This document shows positions 1 to 9,500 of a stretch of DNA of 64,000 nucleotides, piece by piece (positions within the stretch are counted from its first letter, which is position 1; every line of letters begins with the position of its first letter). Where the stretch lies: NCBI RefSeq assembly GCF_004458765.1, contig NZ_SPJX01000253.1, positions 1 to 64,000 on the forward strand, read 5' to 3'. A model generated the notes under the pieces. The model was not told the DNA's origin. It saw only the letters and a list, made by a program, of their open reading frames with translations, and ran no database searches. Origin of the DNA: Microvirga pakistanensis. Its GTDB lineage: Bacteria; Pseudomonadota; Alphaproteobacteria; Rhizobiales; Beijerinckiaceae. A program made the translations under genes and the position numbers.

Positions 1-424
1 TTGGGCTACCGGCCACCCGCACCCATGACAATGGAGGCGCTCACACAGCAGCTACCCACATCCGCAAGCATGCAGTAGGCTCTCAATGCGCCTGGTCCAA
101 AACCACGGTCACGTCAGGTTAGCGATGGGCTCAGGTAATTTCGTAGCTGAATCGCAGGACGCCGCCGTCACTCTTATGAACTCTCTGTAAGTAATAATAG
201 AACTTAGGTTTGCAGCGAACTTAGCCTACGGCCGCGGCGAGGAGCGACCTGGGAGAGAAGCTGATACGAAGCCTACGTCTAGGTATCTCTTTGGAGGTAC
301 CGTATACCTCTTTTGGATTATAACAATTGGCCTATGCCTTGAACGAAATCCACTTCGCCTATCCTCCTCCACCTACCCTCCTTAGGAGCAAAGGGGGCTT
401 CAACTTTTCCTTCAGAGAGCAAAG
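1..424. other. Leader region without a recognised gene
   Basis: No convincing coding frame, tRNA or rRNA is visible here. The only structure I can support is the short inverted repeat at 294-310, upstream of the LuxR-type gene, which is listed separately. The stretch probably holds that gene's promoter, but I cannot assign -35 and -10 boxes with confidence. Confidence 0.4.
294..310. promoter_or_regulatory. Inverted repeat GAGGTA-N5-TACCTC upstream of luxR-type gene
   Basis: The arms GAGGTA and TACCTC are perfect reverse complements separated by five bases. They lie about 115 bases before the LuxR-type start at 425. Dimeric LuxR/NarL-type HTH proteins bind imperfect dyads of this size, so an operator, possibly autoregulatory, is a reasonable guess. 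No binding evidence exists in the sequence itself. Confidence 0.3.
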
Positions 425-1186
425 ATGGGCGCAGCGAAATTCCAATACGTCAACCCCGATCAGGATCGTACTTCTGGCAGATTAGAGGCAGTCAGCAAAA
501 GTTATACTGCTGTCGTTATCTGCCAAAATTCCCTGGTTGGTTTGGGGCTGAAGAATCTCTTGTCCGTTAGCTGTTTTGAAGTGTCAGAGGTAGCCACCTA
601 TGATAATGCCTTATCTGTGATTGCCGCCTATCCAACTATCAATCTCTTCGTTGTGGATGGCTGTGGGAACCAGTCCAACGCATTCGGCGCTATCAGCAGC
701 ATCAGATCGCACCATCCCGAAGCGAAGGTTGCCATTGTTGCCGATCAATTCACCTTTGACGACGTGAAGGCTGGAATAGCGCTTGGGGTTGCTGGTTTCT
801 GCTCCACGAGCAATTCCGAGGCTTTAATCAAGTCACTTGAATTGGTCATGTTGCAGGAACTGGTTGTGCCCTTTTCCGCTGTGCGCCCGGTTATGGAGGG
901 CGACTCATTGAACTCTGAGATAGGGCCTCAGGAGGATGCGGCTGAACCGAAGGTGTGCGACCCAATAATGCGGAAGCTCTCATCAAGGGAGACTGAGATT
1001 CTAAGATGCTTGATACGAGGAGCGTCCAATAAGGTTATTGCGCGACAGCTTGATGTTACCGAAGCAACCGTCAAAGTTCACATCAAAGCCATTCTGAGAA
1101 AGCTCAGAGCGGCCAATCGCACACAAGCGGCTATGTGGGCTGTAGAGCATCTGGTGAAGGGCGAAGGAGCATCCCTAAGAGCCTAA
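425..1186 (+). CDS. LuxR/NarL-type response-regulator-like transcription factor
   Basis: The 253-aa protein has a receiver-like domain at about residues 28-150 and a C-terminal LuxR HTH at about 183-245 (motif LSSRETEILRCL, then SNKVIARQLDVTEATVKVHIK). A putative phospho-acceptor Asp is present in LFVVDG, but the acidic pair at the start of a normal receiver is replaced (VVICQN), and the conserved Lys near the end of the domain is not obvious. It may therefore act without canonical phosphorylation. No kinase gene is adjacent. It stands alone, with a hairpin at 1244-1277 downstream. Targets are unknown; control of the neighbouring injection-system operon is only a guess from proximity. Confidence 0.85.
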   Translation: MGAAKFQYVNPDQDRTSGRLEAVSKSYTAVVICQNSLVGLGLKNLLSVSCFEVSEVATYDNALSVIAAYPTINLFVVDGCGNQSNAFGAISSIRSHHPEAKVAIVADQFTFDDVKAGIALGVAGFCSTSNSEALIKSLELVMLQELVVPFSAVRPVMEGDSLNSEIGPQEDAAEPKVCDPIMRKLSSRETEILRCLIRGASNKVIARQLDVTEATVKVHIKAILRKLRAANRTQAAMWAVEHLVKGEGASLRA

Positions 1187-1611
1187 TTGGAAGAGGTTGG
1201 GGATGCTCGTAAGAATACTCTGACGAACCCACAACTCATTAGACCCTCCCGGTTACCGTGATCGGCTTCTGGGAGGGCGGTTGTTATGCACCAGGGAAGC
1301 TCCTACCGGGCTCTTCCAGTCTGTCTGAGTGTCTCAGCGACAGCGTCAGAGTGGACCGCCATCGCCAGCTCGCTTGCCTTCGTCACGTTCTGGCTCGGGA
1401 TGTCATTCGCCTGACGCCGCTTCCTCACAGAGGCTGGGCGGCACGGTCCCACTAGTCCTGATACTCGTATGACCCTTGTTGCGGTTTCACCCATAAAGCA
1501 AATGATGGTGGTTTGTTCTAAGCGGCGTGTGACTGATGCATCGTCTTGCACGCCGGTGAACGAAGAGGCCGCCGAATGAGGCGACCTTTCCATCTCTGAT
1601 AAGGGAGACGA
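1187..1611. other. Gene-poor interval
   Basis: Apart from the hairpin at 1244-1277 I recognise nothing here. A 96-codon minus-strand frame (1303-1593) is open, but it lacks a Shine-Dalgarno sequence and a recognisable domain, so I do not call it a gene. Confidence 0.4.
1244..1277 (+). terminator. Hairpin downstream of LuxR-type gene
   Basis: CCCTCCC at 1244-1250 pairs perfectly with GGGAGGG at 1271-1277 across a 20-base loop, 58 bases after the LuxR-type stop codon. No T-run follows, so it is a weak candidate for a factor-independent terminator. Confidence 0.35.
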
Positions 1612-1889
1612 TCAAGCCGCCTGAGCCGCCGGAGCTGAGCTCACCTCATCCATGGCTCGCATGTAGACGTCGAGCAGCGTCTCGTGTTCGTCGCGCTCTT
1701 CCTGGTTCTGCTTGCGCAGCTTGAGGATCTCCTTCAGCACCTTCACGTCAAAGCCCTCGCCCTAGGCTAGGCCTCTGAGAAGATCTCCTTCTTAGCTTCG
1801 GTCAGCTCTTTAAGCTCGGCCTCTATCTGTTCGATTCATTCGATGAACGAGCGGATTCTATCTCCCGCAATACCAGCGACGTCGCTCAT
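1612..1889 (-). pseudogene. GapR/DUF2312-like nucleoid protein, inactivated
   Basis: Reading the minus strand from ATG at 1889 gives MSDVAGIAGDRIRSFIE, an in-frame TGA, then IEQIEAELKELTEAKKEIFSEA, a TAG, and a frame change before GEGFDVKVLKEILKLRKQ and a normal TGA at 1612. Together these match the family plan of a short DNA-binding coiled coil followed by the diagnostic GEGFDVK..LK..L.LRK segment. The frameshift sits at a small duplication (CCTAGCCTAGG). GapR-family proteins bind overtwisted, AT-rich DNA and are common in alphaproteobacteria. Two stops plus a frameshift argue that this copy is dead; a functional paralogue would be expected elsewhere. Confidence 0.75.
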
Positions 1890-2029
1890 AGTGTCTCCTT
1901 TGCCGGATATGGACGAGTACTATCCGGCAGGTCCGTAAGCACCGTGTTAATAGGTCGAGCACCGCTGCGAGAACCGCGCGAACCACCTTGCGTTATCCAC
2001 CAGGAACTTCAGCCAAGAAGGGACTGCGC

Positions 2030-2164
2030 ATGAACGTCTCGATCGAGCTGGATGACGAGGTGAGGCAAACCTACGCGGTGTTTATCGACGGGGTTTGCAT
2101 CGCCCGATCTCGCCAAAGGCCGAAGCAAATAGGGTTCGGCTGCAAGCCTCGAACGGACGGGTAG
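2030..2164 (+). CDS. Possible 44-aa protein
   Basis: An ATG-to-TAG frame encodes a short acidic-to-basic peptide starting MNVSIELDDEVRQTYAVFID. The start looks protein-like (beta-strand pattern, early DDE), but no family is recognised and no strong ribosome-binding site is seen. It could be a small antitoxin-like or relic gene, or chance. Confidence 0.25.
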   Translation: MNVSIELDDEVRQTYAVFIDGVCIARSRQRPKQIGFGCKPRTDG

Positions 2165-2273
2165 GAAAGCCTCGCCTGGGCTAGGACAATTAAGTTACCG
2201 CCCGAGCACAAGGCGGTTATGCTCAATTGATAGCGCCTCGGGACGGCCGTAATCCACCCCGAGGCGCCGGACC

Positions 2274-2786
2274 TTACGCGTTCGACTTGCTCTTCTTTGC
2301 TGGAGCACGGCGCTTCGGCTTGGCGGCCTCAGCCACCTCAGGAGCTGTCTCCTCCGACACAGCAGCTGCCTTCGCGGGGCTCGTCACCCTTTGCTGGCCA
2401 AGGCCCATGCTCTTGGCGAGTTCAGAGCGCCGCAGAGCGTAATTTGGCGCAACCATCGGGTAGTCGGCTGGAAGCCCCCACTTGGCCCGATACTGCTCGG
2501 GGGTCAGTCCCAGCTTCCCAAGATGGCGCTTGAGCGACTTGTACCTCTGCCCGTCTTCCAGACTGATCAGGAAATCAGGTGTGATGGACTTGCGGATCGA
2601 AACAGCTGGCTGCGGCTTCTCCGGCTCGGCCTCCTTAGGAGCCGCAAGGCCCTGCAGCGCAGCATAAACAGATGCAATCACGGCGGGGAGATCTGCTCGA
2701 TGCACAGCGTTATTGGCGACGTACGAAGAGACGATTTCCGCCGTAATGCTGGCAAAATCGAGAGTAGGCTGGTTAGCTTGGTCCAT
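2274..2786 (-). CDS. Ros/MucR-family transcriptional regulator (zinc-site variant)
   Basis: The 170-aa protein contains the MucR core at about residues 68-130: ITPDFLISLEDGQRYKSLKRHL, then LTPEQYRAKWGLPADYPMVAP and SELAKSMGLG. Family members are DNA-binding regulators of exopolysaccharide, motility and cell-cycle genes. The usual Cys of the C.LEDG.....LKRH element is Ser here (ISLEDG), and no compensating Cys pair is seen, so it may fold without zinc, as reported for some Mesorhizobium homologues. The C-terminus is Lys/Ala/Pro-rich. It is transcribed in the same direction as the injection-system operon but lies beyond its end, separated by IS debris. Confidence 0.85.
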   Translation of the reverse strand: MDQANQPTLDFASITAEIVSSYVANNAVHRADLPAVIASVYAALQGLAAPKEAEPEKPQPAVSIRKSITPDFLISLEDGQRYKSLKRHLGKLGLTPEQYRAKWGLPADYPMVAPNYALRRSELAKSMGLGQQRVTSPAKAAAVSEETAPEVAEAAKPKRRAPAKKSKSNA

Positions 2787-3059
2787 GGTCTTTTTCTACG
2801 TACCAGGTGTTAGGAAGGGTACTTCAGGCGTCATTGCGATCCGTATCGGTCCTGCACCAGAAACACCCCTGTCCGGAGATCGAGCGTGCTCCCCGGGCCG
2901 GGGCGTGTGCAAAGGCTCTGAGCGCCATGCGCGGTCTGAGTAGCAGTGCTTTATCCAGAGTCAACCAGAACAAGAAAGCGCGCTCCAGCCGAGACGGGCC
3001 CCTTAAATCTCAGCCAGAGCGCCTTGGCTTCCATAGGGGCAAAACACTTGAGCCACTCA

Positions 3060-3475
3060 AAAAGCGCTGCGGGCCAATGAACAAGGACGCTCCGACCTCC
3101 GTCAAGCCCGCGAGCACTGGCGCACGCAACGTCAGCCCGGTATGCGCCAGGAGCCGCACCGGCTGGTCTTTCTCGACGAGACCGGCAGGCACCTCCACCA
3201 AGATGACGCGCCTGCGCGGTCGCTGTCCCAAGGGGCAGCGGCTGTTCGCCAAGGCACCCTTCGGCCACTGGAAAAACCAGACCATTTTGGTTCCTGTTGC
3301 TGCCACCCTACAGTCGCGATCCGAATTCAATTGAACAGGCCTTCCCCTAGATTAGAGCGTACTTGCGCAAAGCCGAAGCCCGAACGCTCGACGCGCTCTG
3401 GCGCGCCATCCGCGACTTGCTCGAACTGCAGGATTGCTGAAGCTATCCCAGGGCCGCCGGATATGCGACGGTGTA
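3060..3475 (+). pseudogene. IS630-family transposase remnant, frameshifted
   Basis: Fragments of one transposase appear in different frames. RQAREHWRTQRQPG...RLVFLDETG (DDE Asp-containing strand, frame of 3142) continues after a frameshift as TSTKMTRLRGRCPKGQRL and APFGHWKNQT. After a gap comes the C-terminal piece YLRKAEARTLDALWRAI, broken by stops. These are typical IS630 landmarks. The 5' part and the middle catalytic portion are missing, so the copy is dead. It sits directly after the 3' end of the giant injection-system gene and marks the island edge. Confidence 0.65.
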
Positions 3476-3518
3476 AGCGTCCGATGCTCTAGACAACCCC
3501 ATCAAAGCCGTTCCCAAT

Positions 3519-6500
3519 TCAGGGCGAGGATTTGGCTCGGTTGATCGCGCTCCTCTCGTCCAGCAGATTGCGGATCATGGCTGCAACATCTGTCGCGAAC
3601 CTTTGGAACAGGAATGGGCCGAGCGAATGGCTCGACGTGCGGCCTTCCGGTGCATTGGTGTCGAGATGGGCGTCGCTGGCCTGGGCGATGCGCCCGAAGT
3701 GAACGATGAACTTATCCGCATTCTTGCGGATGCTATCTGGCGTGATACCGTAGCGTTGAGTGAGATCGAAATTTTCGTTCTCGATCCGGATGACCAGCCT
3801 GTCCGCCTTTGGATCGCTCAACATCTCCTCCAGCACGGCCATCACCTTGCGCTGAGTCCGCAAAAGATTCTCGTGATTGTCGGTGATGTAGGCGACCGAT
3901 TTTGCACCGCTCCGCGCAAACAGGCCACCATCGGGGTCAACGGTACGGTCGCCGGCGACCATGCGGGCCATCTCCACGAAATAACGCTTAAACTGGTCGG
4001 GATCGAATGCGCCTGCGCCAGCCTTGCTGTCGGTCTGGATCAGATCACCCTTGCTCATCCCCGGCGGCAGGTTCTTGTCCGTCTCCACCTTGAGGACATG
4101 GTCCGTGCTCCTGCTGGGCGCGGATTTGTTCTGGCTGGTGGCAACCTTGGCCGCATCCTCCTGGTCGATGCTGTGGAAGTTCCGCTGCGCCTTGAACGTG
4201 GCGGAACTCACGTCGTCGAATATCTGCGGAACCTCGCCCGGTTTCGTCGGATCAGATTTCAACTTGAGCAGCACCTCAATGAGGTTTTCCTGCATCTTGC
4301 CTTTTGCTGTCGGTTCCGCCTCGACGAGGCCGCGTCTGACGAGCGAATCGAAACCGGCCTCGAGCTTGGCAAGAGACTCTGTATCCTGCGTCGTGCGCGC
4401 GGCCCTGAGATACGCCTCGCGCATGACGCTCAAGGCATGATCGATTTCCTGCTGCACAGCCTCATTGACCGCAACGGGGTTCTTGACATCGTTGACGCCT
4501 CGAATCAGGCGGTTGATCAGGCCGATCCGGGCTTCCTGCGAAAGGGTGAGCCGCGTTCCGTTCGGGCCGGGTAGTTCGACGCCAGCCGCAATGCTGGTGA
4601 TCACCGTTTCGGCCTGCACGCGCACGAACCTGCGGAACTCCTCCTCGATGATCGTTCCGCGTCGGTTGCGATCCACCTCCGTCGTACCTTGCGGCAGCTT
4701 GGTGACTCTCTGCAGAAAATCGTTCATCAGATCGCTGCGCGAGCGGCTTGCTCCCGTGAGTGTGGAGAAGGCGACGGATGCCTCCAGCACTTCCAGCCTC
4801 TGGACGATAGAGCGCGCCTCCTCAATCGATATCACACTGGCGCCGGTTGCCGACAGACCCTTGGCAGCCTTCACCAGGTCCTGCGCCGCCTGTTCGCGCT
4901 TGATCACGATCGGCTTGTAGGCACCCCAATCCTCTGCGTCCTCGAGCGGATCGGCAAAGCGCGCGAGGAAGGGCTCTTGTCCAACAGCGATCGGCTCGCC
5001 CTTGCGTATGGCGTCGAGATCGGACGCCGAGAGTTTGCCGTTGCTCATGGCGCGCGAGCCCATGCGGATCAGGCTGTTGCGGAGTTCGGGGTCCAGCAGC
5101 GCGGCATGGCAGTAGGTGAGCATATCCTGAACCGTCACCTTACCCGCCGCCGCATTGGTGGACGGCGGTTTTGCCTGGGGGTCGACCGCCGAACTCATCA
5201 GGCCCGACATCTTGGGCAACAGTTCCGTGATCCTGTGCGGATGTTGCGATACGAAGAGCAGGGTGGGGGGACCGAGTGTCTCCCCCGAAGCGTGAACGAG
5301 ATGAATGATCCGTTCGAACGTTTCAACCGGGGTGTTTTCGAAATAGGCTTGCGTCAAGAGCCTGAACGCCATGTGCTGCATGGCTCTAGGTAGAGTTGCG
5401 CTTGCATTCAGCATTTCGTTCACAGATTTGAAATAAGCATCCTGCACGGCTGGCGGCCTCGGCCCGGCCAGCGCTTCGAGGATCGCTGCCTGTATCTCCG
5501 GTTTATTTGCCAGCCCCTTCAACTGCCTTGTGGGGGAAATGCCGAGAACCTTGGCGGCGCTGCGGAACCGGTCCATCACCGCAGCGTCCGGCGTATTGTC
5601 CGGTAGCCTGTGCAGGGCGAGTACGAGGGCGCGCTTGGCGAATTCCAGCTCGGGATGAAGATCGCCCGGCTCTGCCCGAGTGAGGCGCTTCAGCGTCGCC
5701 CGCACCAGTTTCAGGTCCTTGTCTTCGAGACCTCGCTTCGCCGTCACGCGGTCCAGCACCCTGCGCGCGATCGATCCGGCCTGTGACGGATCACCCACGG
5801 CAAGGAAGTGATTCCGGACAGTAACCGCGATCCGCTCGGGCGGAATCTTCGCTAAGTCTTCATCGCCTGTGAGCGGCTGGCCGCTACGAATGCGCCCGAG
5901 ATACCGGACGAGTTCGTCCGCCGGCACCACCTCGGCGAGGGCGTGGATTGTCTGCACCAGTTGCCGCCGGTTGCCCTTCGACATTTCCGGCACTCGGCTG
6001 GTCAGAGCCCGGAAGGCATCGCGCAGCGGCGTCCTGGCAGCCGCCTCGATCTCCTCGAACAAATCCTGGTCCGCCGCCGATTTGCTGAACATGCGCGCCG
6101 GCTGGCGAAGCCAGCCCGGTGGGTCGACGATGCCCGCCGCGATCGCATCCAACTCGGCGGGCGTCAGTGCATTGGCCTCCCCACGACGTGTGATGAGGCG
6201 CGTCAGGGTTTCTTCAGCTGCCTGCAGCTGTTTGAGGGCCTGATTTCGCATATCCTCGAAAAAGGCGTTATTTGCGCGAGCGCGGAGCTTGCCGATCATC
6301 CGCTGCTGGCCATCGATCTCGACATCGATCTTGGCTCGGTAGGCGCGGACCTGTGTGTCCAGATCGAGATCGTCCCAGCGGGCCATGTGTTCTTCACCCA
6401 GTGTCGCGACCCGTTCGCGAAAACGCGGATCGCGATACTGCAGCACGTGCAAACCTTCTTCGGTCAGCACCTTCGGGTTGGATCCCTGGCGCATCAGGAT

Positions 6501-9500
6501 CACCGGGTTACCATTTACGATGAGGGTCACGGCATGCTCATTGCCCTTGCCTCGGACATAAGCGAGGAACGAATCCTCCGGCAGCGTGATGACTGGCGTG
6601 CGATAAACCACGCGCTTCATCCCGAAGGGGATCATGTCCAGAAGCGCACGCTTCTGCGTCAAAGCCTCCCGGAAGCCCGGTCGACCGTGTCGGGTTGCCA
6701 TCGTCGCGCGGATGGCGGCCAGCAACGCCTGCCTGTCGATGCCTGGCCGCCGTGCCGCTGTCGCCGCAACGATCTCGTCGACGCGCGCATCCGAAAGCGG
6801 TCTGCGGGTAAACTGCGCCACGCGGATTTCCATCAGCGCGTCGTCGCGGAGATCCAGCATCGCCCTGATATGCGGGGGAGGCACATTGTCGAGGTTGGCG
6901 ACACGTGACGCCGCGCGCATAATGCGGCTCATCATCGATCGGGCAACCTTGTTCGCACTCTCCCGGTCAAGCCCGGCACCACGCAGGATCGCGGACGCGC
7001 GCGCAAAGCCTGTCGGCTCTCCTTCCCTGAGCGCCGCATGCAGGGCCTCGGCCTCGCGCGGCCTAAGACCTGCGATCCGGCCGCGCGACGCTTCGGGCGC
7101 GGCCTCCATCAGGTCGTCGCGAATGCCAGCGCGGCGCGTCGCCACTGCGTTGCGGGCCCGCGTGACGGCTGCGTCCGCATCCACCATGCGTGCTGCCACT
7201 CGGGCGGCGAGATGCGGGTCCTCCGGGATCATTCGTTGGACTAGCGCCCTAAGGTCCGCTCCTCCCTCGGCCAGCGCGGTAGCCAGTCTCGCTTTCGTCG
7301 CAGGCGGCAGGCTGATGAGATCCGAAAAATCCAGCTCCTGGAGATGCGCGCGCTCCGGCCCGCGTATTGCGGAAAGAAGCTGCTTGTTCGTCTGGGCCTT
7401 CAGTTCTTTCCGCGCATGTCGGTTGCGTGCAAAGTCCCGGCTGGATGATTGCATCGCTCGGTCGAACGCCTCCACATCCAGGCCGACGATTTCCTTGCCG
7501 AGTTGCATCGTGAACTGCAGGCGCTGGGCGCGGTTGCCCAATTGGCCGCTGTCCATCATGCGGATCACGTCCATGGCCTTATTGGGACCCATTTTCGCGA
7601 CCTCGTCGCGAATCTGAGGAGGCAACTCATCGATCCGAGCACGGACGTTTGAGAATCCACGCGCGAACTCGTCGGTCCTCGTACCCAGCGGGATGACGCT
7701 CCCGTTCTGACCGAGCCAGTTGAGGATTCTAGCTTCCCTGGGATTCGGGTTCCGCTTTTGGCCGTGAATGTCAGCTGACATCCGGTTGTATTGGGCCCTT
7801 TGGATCTGCTGTGCTTTAGTTCGCCCGGCCACCGACGCCAGTTCGCGCACGCCTGCCTTGCCAAGTCGTTCAAACGCGCCTGACCAGCCTCCGACGTGCT
7901 TGTCCATCGCGACGTCGGCCAGAATGTTGATCGTTTCGCCGACAAGCGATCCCGGTGTGTTGGCAAGTACTTCGGTGAGGAATTCCCGTCCGCCCGGACC
8001 GAGAGACTTGCCGATTCGGTTCAGCCGGTCGGTGCTGGCGTTTCTGCCCACGGCAGTCGGCGCAAGTCGGCGGTCTAGTCCGCGGGTGATGGCACCGGTG
8101 ACGGCAGCATTCGCGGCGCCGGAAAGCCCCCCCTTGACGGAATGCCCGAGGACTCGCCCGATGCCGGTTCCGATACCATCGTCCCAGAGCTTGTCGTCGA
8201 GTGCGGCCGTTGCGGCGGTTGAAGCCGCACCGGTGATCCCACCCTGAACAATGGGTGCCGCCACGGGGCCGAGGCGCGTGTGAAGTCCCGCGCCGACGCG
8301 CCCGAAAGTGCCGAGTTTGCCAATTTTCTGGCCGGTTCGCGCTGCGTTGGCGGCTGCCGTGGCTCCCTTGGACATCGCGCCACCAATTCCTGCGGTCGCC
8401 GCCTCGATGGCCGTCATACCGATATCCGTCGCCATTTCCTCCCAGCCGTAGCGGCCGCCACGCATTCCGGATTTCACCGCGACTGTCGCGGCCCCCGAAA
8501 TCAACGCGACGAGAATGCCGGCCGCGATCAGGTTGATGCCCGGGATGAACAGCAGCAACACCGATACCGCCACCGCCAGCGCGGTGATCAGGCTGGTAAA
8601 TATGCTTTCGTTGCGGTCGACCTCCTGCTGATAGAAATCGGCCGCCTGGCGGGTATTCGCCTGCAGCACGTCCATTGACGGACCATTGCCCCTGAGCTTG
8701 CCGTCGCCGTTCACGGCAAAGCGTTGGACCAGCGGGTTCAACTGACCTCCTGGCAGCCGAACGGGCATGTCATCCGACGCGGGATCGATCTTGAGATCGC
8801 GGCGGCCAGCCGCTTCGACGCGCTTGTTATAGTCTTCTATTCCGGCGCGTGTGGCGGTACGCAGCCTGTTGTCGGCCTCGGTTTCGGTGTTCTCCAGATG
8901 GCGTTTCTGCCAAGCGTCGGCCATGACGCTCCTGCCGAGCCAGCCGGTCCCCTCCTTCAATTGCTGGTCTTTGAGGAAGCGCAGCGTCTCGTAGCGCTCG
9001 AATTCGTTTTCATCCTCGCCGCGCAGCTTCTCCTTGGCCTGATGCCAGTCGTCGCCGGACATTTCATTATCGGCTACGCGATAGGCATAGTCATGCATGG
9101 TCTCGCCGTTGGCGCGGCGGACGTTGAATTCCGCGTGCGTTCGGTTGGCGAGCACGCTCTGCATCAGCGCTTCGTTGGTGCCGAGACCATCGGCAGCGAG
9201 TGCTACGCCGGTATCGATCGCCATCCGCCCCTGCTTGGTGATTTCCGTCCCGGCCTTGCGGAACTCCTCGCCCTCCTTGGCAAACTGCGCGCCGAGCCGC
9301 TGCGAAACAAAGGCTTCGACGGCTATCGGGTCGTCGAGATCGCCTTCCATCCCCATCCCGCGCGCCGTTTCGCGCAGGAAGGTCCGGTGCCGCGCTTGGA
9401 TGTCCTCCCATTGCTTGGCCATAGCCGCGCGTTGGGCGGGCGTCGCGCTTTCCCAGCGGGCGCGGAAGCGCGCATATTCCATGTTGCTGAAGTTCTGGTT

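Noticed and set aside
1303-1593. 96-codon minus-strand frame near the GapR pseudogene
   Set aside because: No ribosome-binding site, no recognised domain, and it lies in an interval of decayed sequence.
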